From Zoogloea sp. 1C4 (GTDB taxonomy: Bacteria; Pseudomonadota; Gammaproteobacteria; Burkholderiales; Rhodocyclaceae): 64,000 nt of DNA. The stretch spans positions 310,001 through 374,000 of the forward strand of contig NZ_SSXU01000001.1 in assembly GCF_009469605.1 (NCBI RefSeq), given 5' to 3'. The position numbers and the translations under genes are program-made. Every line of letters begins with the position of its first letter. Within the stretch, counting starts at the first letter, position 1. A model generated the notes under the pieces. That model saw nothing but the letters and a program-made list of their open reading frames with translations, was not told where the DNA came from and ran no database searches. Positions 8,495 through 15,683 of the stretch are shown here, in pieces.

Positions 8495-9022
8495 ATGGCA
8501 AACAAAGGCAAGGCTGGCGTCGCCAGCAAGGATCAAGCAGGCGCCGCCGCCGAAACCGCGGCCGACGCCACCACCGAAACCGGCGTTACCGACCAGCCGA
8601 ATGTGGCACAGAGCGGTGAGCAGGTAACGGGCAGCGCGCCCACCGACGAGGAGGCCGGCCGCACCACCGCGACCGACACTGCCGCCGAAGCCGGCGTTAC
8701 CAGCCAGCCGGATGTGGCACAGAGCGCTGACCAGGTAACGGGCGACGCCGCCGGAGCCGGCCAGGCCGACTTCGACGCACTGGCCAACGCGGCCGAGGAG
8801 CTGGGCAAGTCGGCTGGGGGTGTGGTGGGCGATGTGCTGCGGTCGGTGATGTCCGAGCCCGTCGGTCCGGTGGGCTACATCGTTCGCTGCCACCGCGACC
8901 GCGGCATCTGGCGTGCCGGCCGCTTCTGGCCGCCGGAGAACGTGCCGGTGCCCGCCCATGAAATCACCGCCGAGCAGCTCGACGCCCTGCGCGCCGAGCC
9001 GCTGCTGTCCGTCGTTAAGTGA
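8495..9022 (+). CDS. HI1506-related Mu-like gp35 protein with internal repeat
   Basis: The C-terminal 50 residues (YIVRCHRDRGIWRAGRFW followed by EITAEQLDALRAEPLL) match the HI1506/Mu gp35 family of small head-region proteins. The N-terminal 110 residues are low-complexity, Ala/Thr/Glu-rich and contain two copies of a unit with AGVTSQPDVAQSADQVTG (near residues 29-47 and 66-84). The family has no clear function; the position after gpT is standard for Mu-like phages. A clear AAGGAGAG ribosome site precedes it. Confidence 0.75.
   Translation: MANKGKAGVASKDQAGAAAETAADATTETGVTDQPNVAQSGEQVTGSAPTDEEAGRTTATDTAAEAGVTSQPDVAQSADQVTGDAAGAGQADFDALANAAEELGKSAGGVVGDVLRSVMSEPVGPVGYIVRCHRDRGIWRAGRFWPPENVPVPAHEITAEQLDALRAEPLLSVVK
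8581..8745 (+). repeat. Two-copy intragenic repeat in gp35
   Basis: Copies at about 8581-8635 and 8691-8745 share the core GTGGCACAGAGCG and the flanking GGCGTTACC and CAGGTAACGGG. The period is 110-111 nt and the reading frame is kept. It encodes the duplicated Val-Thr-Asp/Ser-Gln-Pro stretch of an otherwise disordered region, which suggests recent intragenic duplication. Confidence 0.7.
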
Positions 9023-9036
9023 AGGAGTAACCGCCC

Positions 9037-10470
9037 ATGCCCATGGATCAACTGCCCCCCAAGGTCCCGCCCACTGCTGCGTCTGCCGAGGATGTCCGCG
9101 AGGCGCTCGTGCCTGTGCAGATGCGTGTGCGCGGCGATCAGATCGTCGGGCTCGTTGATCACATGGGCAACGAGCTGGGCATGCCGCTCACTGTAATAAA
9201 GTCGGATGGGGGGGTTGGAAACATGAGCGCCGCCGGCGCCGTCATCCCCCTTGTTTCGAAAATGGAGAAATGGGGCTTCCTGGGCCACTCATTGACTGCG
9301 GGTGCGGTTTCCGCGCCTACCGCATCCGGCAACTGGTTGAACGACGGATGGCTTACCTTCTTCCGGCGAGCGATGTTTGGAAGAATCGCTTGTCAGAGCG
9401 AGAACGTCTTTGCTATCGCCGGGTCATCCGGCGTCAGTTTTAGAGACGTGCAAGTGCCTAAAGCAATTGCGGCCGGATGCACAAAGGTCACTTTGCTTAC
9501 CGGAGGTAACAGCATTGACAGCGAAGGCCTTATCGGTCCTATCGGACAAGGTCTGGATGCACTCAAAGCTGCCGGGATTGTTGTCTTTGCATCCCCGGTC
9601 ATCGTTCGCGGCGACCCATCGTCTTTTACCGCCGACCAGATCAAAAAAGTTGATGCGTATAACCGCTGGCTGGCACAACGTGCAAAAGACGACGCATCGA
9701 TAGTCCTGGTGGACGGCAACCGCCACATTGCCGATCACACGACTGGGTTGCCGCTTGCAAATATGCTCCGCGACGGAATCCACCCTCAGCCGCAGGGCGC
9801 TTTTTTGCTCGCAAAGCCGTTTGTTGAGGCCGCCGACAAGTACGCCCCTCCGCGAAAAGGAGTGTGGGCTATCTACGGTGGTCAATACGACGCCACGCTA
9901 AACCCCTACGGAGACCTTGCACCGACAAATTTTGCCGGCACAGGTGGTATCAAAGGCGCAAATGTCGATGCAGCATCGGTCGTGCCGACGGGGTGGACCG
10001 CGACGCGGCACAGCGGGACGTCGAATATCGGGGCGCTCTGGACAAAGACCCTGATCGACAATCGGTATCAGGGCGTCAACGTCGCCCTATCGGGCACCGG
10101 TACCGGCTTTTACACGAGCATGACAGTAAGTTCGACGGCGGTGCCGTCCGGCGTCGTTGCCGGCGATCGCATCCGTCTGTCCGTCGGGTGTCGCATGTCG
10201 TCTGACTGCGCTGGGGTGCTAGGACCGTACATCATGCTCCAGTCAAACGGCGCACCAAACGTGTCGCGGTACGATGGTTTGCAGAACGACACGCGAAACG
10301 CGCTTGTCACGGACACGGACATGATCCTGAGCATCGACATCACAGTCCCGGACTCTCCGGAAACGCTGCAGCCGTGGCTCGGCGTGCAGACCAAAAACGG
10401 GCAGGCGCTGGGCGGCAATGTTAGATTTTGGATCATTGAGTGCCGCAAGCTTCTGCCCGGCGAAATCTAA
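9037..10470 (+). CDS. SGNH/GDSL-type hydrolase with C-terminal beta-sandwich, phage cargo
   Basis: This 477-residue protein shows SGNH-hydrolase blocks: nucleophile Ser in GFLGHSLTAG (S85), a glycine block IAGSSG (about 127-132), Asn in LLTGGNS (N158) and the Asp-His pair in DGIHPQ (D246, H249). Residues 1-75 resemble a phage structural lead-in. The C-terminal 200 residues look like a jelly-roll or carbohydrate-binding sandwich. It could deacetylate a surface glycan as a virion protein. It lies between gp35 and gp36, where Mu has no such gene. Sampled G+C is near 55 percent, against about 65-70 percent around it. Confidence 0.75.
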   Translation: MPMDQLPPKVPPTAASAEDVREALVPVQMRVRGDQIVGLVDHMGNELGMPLTVIKSDGGVGNMSAAGAVIPLVSKMEKWGFLGHSLTAGAVSAPTASGNWLNDGWLTFFRRAMFGRIACQSENVFAIAGSSGVSFRDVQVPKAIAAGCTKVTLLTGGNSIDSEGLIGPIGQGLDALKAAGIVVFASPVIVRGDPSSFTADQIKKVDAYNRWLAQRAKDDASIVLVDGNRHIADHTTGLPLANMLRDGIHPQPQGAFLLAKPFVEAADKYAPPRKGVWAIYGGQYDATLNPYGDLAPTNFAGTGGIKGANVDAASVVPTGWTATRHSGTSNIGALWTKTLIDNRYQGVNVALSGTGTGFYTSMTVSSTAVPSGVVAGDRIRLSVGCRMSSDCAGVLGPYIMLQSNGAPNVSRYDGLQNDTRNALVTDTDMILSIDITVPDSPETLQPWLGVQTKNGQALGGNVRFWIIECRKLLPGEI

Positions 10471-10503
10471 CCCCCGTTGCGCCCGGCCAACCAATTCCAA
10501 CAC

Positions 10504-11448
10504 ATGGATCTGATCTCTCTCACTCTCGGACGCGTCATGCCCCGACACCGGACGCTCCGGGAGTGGGTGGAGATTTATCTGCCGCTTCTTGAGGCGCGAC
10601 AGATCACGCCCAAGACGCTGGGCAACCGCCACGCCCACGTGCGGCGCATCCTCGCAGCGCTGGGAGACCGTCGAATCGGCACGATTCGGCCCCATGAGAT
10701 CAACGCGCTGATCGTCCAGGTGGGCAAGGCTCATCCGGTGGCAGCGAAGCGGACGCTCATCGAGATCCGGGCGATGCTGGATGAGGCCGTGTCGAATGGC
10801 TGGATTCAGACCAACGCGGCAAAGGCCGTGCGCCTCCCTCGCGTTCCGGTTCAACGCCGCCGGCTCTCGCTGCAGGAATGGAAGGCGATCTACGAACACG
10901 CCAAGGCGCACCGCCCGCCGTGGGTGCACCGGCTGTTCGCGCTGGCGCTGGTGACCGGGCAGCGCCGCTCCGACCTGGTCAAGATGCGCTTTGAGGATGT
11001 CTGGGCGCATGGCGATGGCCGCGACTACCTCCACATCATCCAAGCAAAGACCGGGGCGCGCCTGGCGATTCCGATGGACCTGCGGATGGAGTCGGTGGGG
11101 CTGAGCGTGCAGGAGGTTGTAGAGGCGTGCCGAGGCTACGCAAAGTTGGGCGATGGCTATCTGCTGCGCAAGACGACCGGGAAACCGCCCTGCCCGGAAT
11201 CCATGAGCTGGCGATTTGAGCAAAGCCGCGAGGAAGCCCTGGGTGTTGAGACTGGGGAGCATCGCCCGCCGTCGCTCCATGAGTGCCGATCGCTCGCGGC
11301 CCGGGAGTACCGCAAGCAGGGGATCAACACCCAGGATCTGCTGGGGCACAGCAAGCAGGCGATGACCGAGCTGTATCACGATGATCGCGGCCTGGATGCT
11401 CGCGAGGGAAAGTGGCGCGTGGTGGCGCTGCCCTCGCTGCCTTTGTAA
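10504..11448 (+). CDS. Tyrosine recombinase, lambda Int-like, lacking the arm-binding domain
   Basis: This 314-residue protein resembles the core-binding and catalytic domains of phage lambda integrase. The catalytic set is complete: R154 (VTGQRRSDL), K182 (AKTGAR), H259 and R262 (SLHECRSLAAREY), H282 (LLGH) and Y291 (ELYHDDRG). The roughly 65-residue N-terminal arm-binding domain of lambda Int is absent. An upstream in-frame TTG (10477) would add nine residues but has no ribosome site. It lies inside the head/tail operon, far from any prophage end, so it is unlikely to be the prophage's own integrase. Confidence 0.82.
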   Translation: MDLISLTLGRVMPRHRTLREWVEIYLPLLEARQITPKTLGNRHAHVRRILAALGDRRIGTIRPHEINALIVQVGKAHPVAAKRTLIEIRAMLDEAVSNGWIQTNAAKAVRLPRVPVQRRRLSLQEWKAIYEHAKAHRPPWVHRLFALALVTGQRRSDLVKMRFEDVWAHGDGRDYLHIIQAKTGARLAIPMDLRMESVGLSVQEVVEACRGYAKLGDGYLLRKTTGKPPCPESMSWRFEQSREEALGVETGEHRPPSLHECRSLAAREYRKQGINTQDLLGHSKQAMTELYHDDRGLDAREGKWRVVALPSLPL

Positions 11449-11492
11449 CGCCCGTTAATTCACCCTGCGTGGCACCCATCGCATGATGGTGC
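11446..11492 (+). promoter_or_regulatory. Putative activator-dependent late promoter before gp36
   Basis: The dyad TAAC-GCCC-GTTA (11446-11457) overlaps the recombinase stop codon and is centred 41.5 nt before the gp36 ATG. A -10-like CATGAT lies at 11482-11487. No ribosome site precedes the ATG. It has the same layout as the elements before the protease and gpP. Mu has no known promoter here, so this one may restart transcription after the inserted hydrolase-recombinase cassette. Confidence 0.55.
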
Positions 11493-11996
11493 ATGCCCTA
11501 CGCCACCCCCTCCGATCTGCTGACCCGCTTCTCCGACGAGGAGATCGCCCAGCGCGCTGACCGCAAGATTCCGCGGTGCGTGGGTGGCGAGCTGCTCGTC
11601 GCCGCTGCGGCGGGTGCCGATCTCTCCAGCTACTCCCACGAAGAACAGGCCGCTGCTGCCGAGGCGCTGGCGGTGATCGGTCGCGCCCTGGCGGATGCCG
11701 ATGCGACGATCGACGGCTACCTGGTGGCCCGCTACCCCGTGCCGTTTGCAGCGGCGCCGGCGGTGGTGACGCGCCTGGCGTGCGACATGGCGCGCTATTA
11801 CCTCTACGACGACCAGGCCACCGAGACGGTGCAGAAGCGTTACGACGCGGCGCTGGCGTACTTCCGGGACGTGGCCGCCGGCAAGGTGAGCCTGGGGCCG
11901 GAAGCGGCTGCTGCGTCGGCGCCTGGCGCCGGTGGTGTGGAGATGAACAGCGACGCCACGGTGTGGAGCCGCAGTGCTTCGCAGGGCTTCATCTGA
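11493..11996 (+). CDS. DUF1320 protein (Mu gp36-like)
   Basis: This 167-residue protein begins MPYATPSDLLTRFSDEEIAQRAD, the standard opening of DUF1320/Mu gp36. It contains the ADATIDGYLVARYPVPF segment and a tyrosine-rich helix (LACDMARYYLYDDQ). In Mu-like phages it is a head-tail joining or head completion candidate. Its TGA overlaps the ATG of the next gene. Confidence 0.85.
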   Translation: MPYATPSDLLTRFSDEEIAQRADRKIPRCVGGELLVAAAAGADLSSYSHEEQAAAAEALAVIGRALADADATIDGYLVARYPVPFAAAPAVVTRLACDMARYYLYDDQATETVQKRYDAALAYFRDVAAGKVSLGPEAAAASAPGAGGVEMNSDATVWSRSASQGFI

Positions 11997-12586
11997 TGGA
12001 TGCCTGGGTCAAGGTCGACGATGCCGACATCCGCGGTGCGTTGCTGCGCCTGCAGGCCTTTGGTGCGGATACCACGCCGGCGATGCGTGACATCGCGGCG
12101 ATCGGCGAGGCGACTACCCGGATGCGCTTTCGCACCGGCATCGACCCGGACGGGCGGCCCTGGAAGGTTTCTAACCGTGTGGCGGAATCGGGTGGCCGGA
12201 CGCTGACGCTCGATGGCCACCTGGGTGATTCGGTCTCCAGCCGTTACGGCCGGCGCAATGCCGAGTGGGGCGTGAATCGCGTCTATGCGGCCATGATGCA
12301 GTTTGGTGGCGTTGTGGTGCCTCGCAAGAGCCGTTACCTCTCGGTGCCCCTCACGACCAAGGCACGCGTGGCCGGCAGCCCCCGCCACTACGAAGGCAAG
12401 CTGGTCTTTATCGAGACCGAGCACGGCAAGTTTCTGTACGACCCCGACAGCGAGACCGCGCAGTACGTGCTGCTGCGCAAGGTGACGATTCCGGCGCGGC
12501 CGTTCCTGGGGCTTTCGCGGGATGACCGCGAGGACATTCTGGATGCGCTGCAGAGCCGGATCGAGGGGGCTGCCCGTGCTCACTGA
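11996..12586 (+). CDS. Phage virion morphogenesis protein (Mu gpG-like)
   Basis: This 196-residue protein belongs to the virion morphogenesis family (Mu G, P2 S type), thought to act in tail completion or head-tail connection. Typical features are the early ALLRLQAFGADTTPAMRDIA, the RFRTGIDPDGRPW segment, GGRTLTLDGHLGDS and the C-terminal IPARPFLGLSRDDRE. The ATG overlaps the gp36 stop (TGATG). In Mu, G lies between F and I; here it is between gp36 and gp37. Confidence 0.88.
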   Translation: MDAWVKVDDADIRGALLRLQAFGADTTPAMRDIAAIGEATTRMRFRTGIDPDGRPWKVSNRVAESGGRTLTLDGHLGDSVSSRYGRRNAEWGVNRVYAAMMQFGGVVVPRKSRYLSVPLTTKARVAGSPRHYEGKLVFIETEHGKFLYDPDSETAQYVLLRKVTIPARPFLGLSRDDREDILDALQSRIEGAARAH

Positions 12587-13172
12587 CGCCGAAGCCGGCC
12601 TGGTGGCGGCACTCAAGGCGTCGCCGCTTGCGGTCTGCCTGCGCCTGGTGGGCACGCTGCCCGACGATACCGGCCCGACCCTCGTGCAGCGCTTTGCAGT
12701 GGATGCGCCAGCGGCCTACGTGACGCTGGCGAATTTCCCCGTCGGCGATACCGGCGCCACGCTCCGCGCCGCCGTGGTGTGCGTGGCCCGCAATGCGGCC
12801 GGCCCGCAGGCGGCACGTCAGGGCGACGGCAAGGTGATCGGGCTCTTTCAGATCATGGATGCGGTGATGGCGGCGCTGCACCAGGCATCGGCCGGCGGTG
12901 CGGTGTGGGCGGTGGTGGGCGGCGAGTTCATGGAGAACAAGGCCGTCTATGACTCGGGCCTGCAGGTGGGGTCGATCAAGCTGGAAACCCTGGGGCCGGT
13001 GACGGTGCCCCTTGGGGTCGATGCTGCGCCGCTCGCCGACTTTGAAACCTTCCACGCAGATTACGACATCGACCCGCTGGCCGATCCGGCCGATCGGGCC
13101 GGATGGGTGGCCGAGCCGCCCGACCATTCCGGCGCCGTGCCGGCGCTGACCGACGAACTTCAACTGCAATAG
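12576..13172 (+). CDS. Mu gp37-like tail protein
   Basis: This 198-residue protein starts at GTG 12576, eleven bases inside gpG (VLTDAEAGLVAALKASPLA). Features of the Gp37 family are the VDAPAAYVTL segment, a long helix MDAVMAALHQ, and GVWAVVGGEFMENKAVYDSG followed by the family-like LGPVTVPLG. The role is not established; tail terminator or completion is possible from its position before DUF2635 and the sheath gene. Confidence 0.78.
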   Translation: MLTDAEAGLVAALKASPLAVCLRLVGTLPDDTGPTLVQRFAVDAPAAYVTLANFPVGDTGATLRAAVVCVARNAAGPQAARQGDGKVIGLFQIMDAVMAALHQASAGGAVWAVVGGEFMENKAVYDSGLQVGSIKLETLGPVTVPLGVDAAPLADFETFHADYDIDPLADPADRAGWVAEPPDHSGAVPALTDELQLQ

Positions 13173-13180
13173 GAGCCGCA

Positions 13181-13360
13181 ATGGCAAGCGTAACCGTAAC
13201 CCCTTCCCCTGGCCTGGTTGTCCGCAAGGAATCCGGCGAGGTGCTGAAAGCCGAGGGCGAGACCCTGCCGCTCTCCCCGTGGTGGCTTCGCCGCCGCGCG
13301 GATGACGATGTGACCCTCACCGACCCCGAGCCCCAGGCCGAGCCCAAGGCCAAGAAGTAA
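13181..13360 (+). CDS. DUF2635 small phage protein (Mu gp38-like)
   Basis: This 59-residue protein sits directly before the tail sheath gene. It has the DUF2635 pattern VRKESGEVLKAEGETLPLSPWWLRR with the conserved tryptophan pair, and a charged tail. Mu gp38 and relatives occupy this place; function is unknown. An AGGAG ribosome site precedes the ATG. Confidence 0.8.
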   Translation: MASVTVTPSPGLVVRKESGEVLKAEGETLPLSPWWLRRRADDDVTLTDPEPQAEPKAKK

Positions 13361-13372
13361 GGAGCCCCCGTA

Positions 13373-14854
13373 ATGCCCGACAACATCACTTTCATGTCCA
13401 TCCCGCTCAACTGGCGTGTGCCCGGCGCCTTCGTCGAGGTGGATCACACCAAGGCCGTGCGCGGCCTGCCGTCGATGCCCCATCGCATCCTGCTGCTGGG
13501 CCAGCGCCTGGCAACTGGCAGCGTGGCAGCCGGCGTGCCGACGCGGGTTACCCGCGCCGCCGACGGCGTGGATTACTTCGGCCGCGGTTCGCAGCTGGCC
13601 CAGATGGTGGCCGCCGCGCTCAAGGTGAACAGCAGCACCGAGCTCTGGGCGCTGGCGCTGGATGATCTGCCCGCAGGCGTGAAGGCCACCGGCACGCTGG
13701 CCGTGACTGGCACGGCCACCGAGGCGGCGACGCTGTACGCCTACGTGGGCGGCGGTCGCGTGGCGGTCAATGTTGCCGTTGGCGACACGGCGGCTGTGGT
13801 GGCCACGGCGCTGGCGGCGGCGATCAACGCCAATGCGGATCTGCCGGCGACCGCGACGGCCGCCGCCGGCACGGTGACCGTTACCGCCCGCCACAAGGGC
13901 CTGACGGGTAACGACATCGACCTGCGGGTGGGCTACTACCAGGGCGAGAAGAGCACCGCGGCCGGGCTGACCATCGCGATTACCGCCATGGCCAGCGGCG
14001 CCGGCAACCCGGATGTGACGGCGGCGATTGCCGCCATGAGCACCGGCAGTTTCTACACCATCGCCATGGCCTGGACGGACGCCACCAACATGGCGGCGAT
14101 GGAGACCGAGCTTGCCGGGCGCTGGGGTGGCATGGACATGCGCGCGGGCCACGTGATCGGCTGCCTGTCGGGCACCTTCTCGGGGCTCACGACCATCGGC
14201 AGCGCCCGCAACAGCCCGCACAGCACGCTGTTTGGCCTGAAGAAGTGCCCGACGGTGCCGTGGGTGACGGCCGCCCAGGTTGCCGCGGCGGTGGAGTTTT
14301 CGGGGGCGAATGACCCGGCGATTCCGTTCCGCGGGCTGCGCCTGCCGGACGTGATGGCGCCGGCCGAGGCGGACCGCTTTACCAACACCGAGCGCAACCT
14401 GCTGATGTTCGACGGCATCAGCACGATCATCTTCGATGTGGATGGCAGCGCGATGGTGGAACAGGTGCTGACCACCTACCAGACCAACACCTTCGGCCTG
14501 GACGACACCAGCCTGCTCAAGCTGAACAGCAAGTGGACCTCGGACTACATGCGCTACGTGTTCCGCCAGGCGGTGGTGCGCGATTACCCGGCCCACAAGC
14601 TGGCCGACGACAACGTGCTGGGCCAGATCTCGCCGGGACAGAAGATCGCCACGCCGCGGCTCATCAAGAACACGCTGATCGGCGCCGCCAGCCAGCTTGC
14701 CGCGGTGGGCCTGCTGGAAGACCTGGAGCAGTTCAAGCGCGAGCTCGTGGTTGTGCGCTCGGCGAGCGACCCGAACCGCGTCAATGCGATCCTGCCGGCC
14801 AACATCGTCAATCAGTTCGACGTGTTTGCCGCGGCCGTTCAATTCATTCTGTAA
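13373..14854 (+). CDS. Tail sheath protein (Mu gpL-like)
   Basis: This 493-residue contractile-tail sheath subunit polymerises around the tube and contracts to drive DNA injection. The N-terminus (IPLNWRVPGAFVEVDHTKAVRGLP) and the C-terminal region (LADDNVLGQISPGQKIATPR) match the Mu L family. A central beta-rich insertion (about 100-195, AVTGTATEAATLYAYVGGG) corresponds to the exposed sheath domain. A GGAG ribosome site precedes the start. Confidence 0.92.
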   Translation: MPDNITFMSIPLNWRVPGAFVEVDHTKAVRGLPSMPHRILLLGQRLATGSVAAGVPTRVTRAADGVDYFGRGSQLAQMVAAALKVNSSTELWALALDDLPAGVKATGTLAVTGTATEAATLYAYVGGGRVAVNVAVGDTAAVVATALAAAINANADLPATATAAAGTVTVTARHKGLTGNDIDLRVGYYQGEKSTAAGLTIAITAMASGAGNPDVTAAIAAMSTGSFYTIAMAWTDATNMAAMETELAGRWGGMDMRAGHVIGCLSGTFSGLTTIGSARNSPHSTLFGLKKCPTVPWVTAAQVAAAVEFSGANDPAIPFRGLRLPDVMAPAEADRFTNTERNLLMFDGISTIIFDVDGSAMVEQVLTTYQTNTFGLDDTSLLKLNSKWTSDYMRYVFRQAVVRDYPAHKLADDNVLGQISPGQKIATPRLIKNTLIGAASQLAAVGLLEDLEQFKRELVVVRSASDPNRVNAILPANIVNQFDVFAAAVQFIL

Positions 14855-14863
14855 GGACCGATC

Positions 14864-15214
14864 ATGCAACTGACTGGACGTGCCTATATCACCGTGCGGG
14901 GGCAGCGCCTGCGCACCGAGCCCGGCGCCACCCTCAAGACGGGCGGCCTCTCGCGGGAGGGCGTGGTGGCCGATACCGGCGTGGCCGGCTACACCGAATC
15001 GACCTCCATCCCCGAGGTGACCTGCTCGGTGCTGCACGGCGCCGACATCAAGCTCGGCGACTTCAACGCGATGACCAGCGAGACGGTGAGCTTTGACACC
15101 GACACCGGCAAGAGCTTCGTGCTGTCGGAGGCCTGGTGCAAGGGGGCGCTGGAGCTGTCGGCCGGCAAGGTGCAGCTGGTGTTCCAGGGCATGCGCTGCG
15201 AGGAGGTGGCGTGA
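14864..15214 (+). CDS. Tail tube protein (Mu gpM-like)
   Basis: This 116-residue tube subunit follows the sheath gene, as in Mu. It has the family pattern GRAYITVRGQRLRTEPGATLKTGG near the N-terminus, then the beta-rich TESTSIPEVTCSVLHG and SFDTDTGKSFVL segments. It forms the inner tube of the contractile tail. The TGA overlaps the ATG of the tail assembly chaperone. Confidence 0.9.
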   Translation: MQLTGRAYITVRGQRLRTEPGATLKTGGLSREGVVADTGVAGYTESTSIPEVTCSVLHGADIKLGDFNAMTSETVSFDTDTGKSFVLSEAWCKGALELSAGKVQLVFQGMRCEEVA

Positions 15215-15555
15215 TGGCCAAGGGCAAGCAATTCGAGATCGTCAATGGCAAGGCCGTTGGCAGGCTGACCTTTGGCATTCCGGTGCCCGGCGGCCCGGCG
15301 CTGGACTTTGTGCTGCGCGAGTACACGGTGGCCGACCTGATCGACGCCGAGCAGGAGGCCAGCGCGATGACGCCCATTGGCTTCAATGCGCAGCTGCTGT
15401 GCCTGCAGTTGGAGCGGGCGGGCGAGTTTGCCGGCCCCTTCACCATCAACATGATCCGCGGGCTCAAGGCCGCCGATTGGCAGGTGCTGCGTGGTGCCCA
15501 GCAGGCCCTTGAAGCCGTGGGGGAAGCCGAACCGCCCAGCGCCGGGCAAAGCTGA
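15214..15555 (+). CDS. Tail assembly chaperone, upstream product (Mu gp41-like)
   Basis: This 113-residue protein belongs to the Mu gp41/TAC_7 group of tail assembly chaperones, which bind the tape measure protein before tube polymerisation. It carries the family stretch LREYTVADLIDAEQEAS and the GAQQALEAVGEAE C-terminal helix. The last codons contain a run of five G followed by AA (15519-15525) that can shift ribosomes by -1 into a downstream frame, giving a longer fusion. Confidence 0.82.
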   Translation: MAKGKQFEIVNGKAVGRLTFGIPVPGGPALDFVLREYTVADLIDAEQEASAMTPIGFNAQLLCLQLERAGEFAGPFTINMIRGLKAADWQVLRGAQQALEAVGEAEPPSAGQS

Positions 15556-15683
15556 GCGCGGTTCTGCTGCTTGCCATGAAAACCGGGTGGAGCCGCGCCG
15601 AGATTCTGGCGCTCCACCCGGCTGAGTTCTTCCACTATCTGGACATCCTGACCGCGCCGCCTTCCGACCATGGCCGACCGTAA
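15519..15683 (+). CDS. Frameshift extension of the tail assembly chaperone (gp41-42 type)
   Basis: A second frame, -1 relative to gp41, is open from 15513 to the TAA at 15681-15683 and overlaps the tape measure start by 14 nt. It encodes an extension with MKTGWSRAEILALHPAEFFHYLD, typical of the downstream part of tail chaperone pairs. The heptamer G-GGG-GAA at 15519-15525 lies in the window between the opening of this frame and the gp41 stop (15553). An internal ATG (15576) has no ribosome site, so frameshifting is the likelier route. Confidence 0.65.
   Translation, partial: GGSRTAQRRAKLSAVLLLAMKTGWSRAEILALHPAEFFHYLDILTAPPSDHGRP

Noticed and set aside
10504..11448. Recombinase as the prophage's own integrase with an att site nearby
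   Set aside because: The gene is in the middle of the late operon, while the right end shows Mu-type 22-bp repeats. No direct repeats resembling att sites flank it. It is reported as cargo instead.
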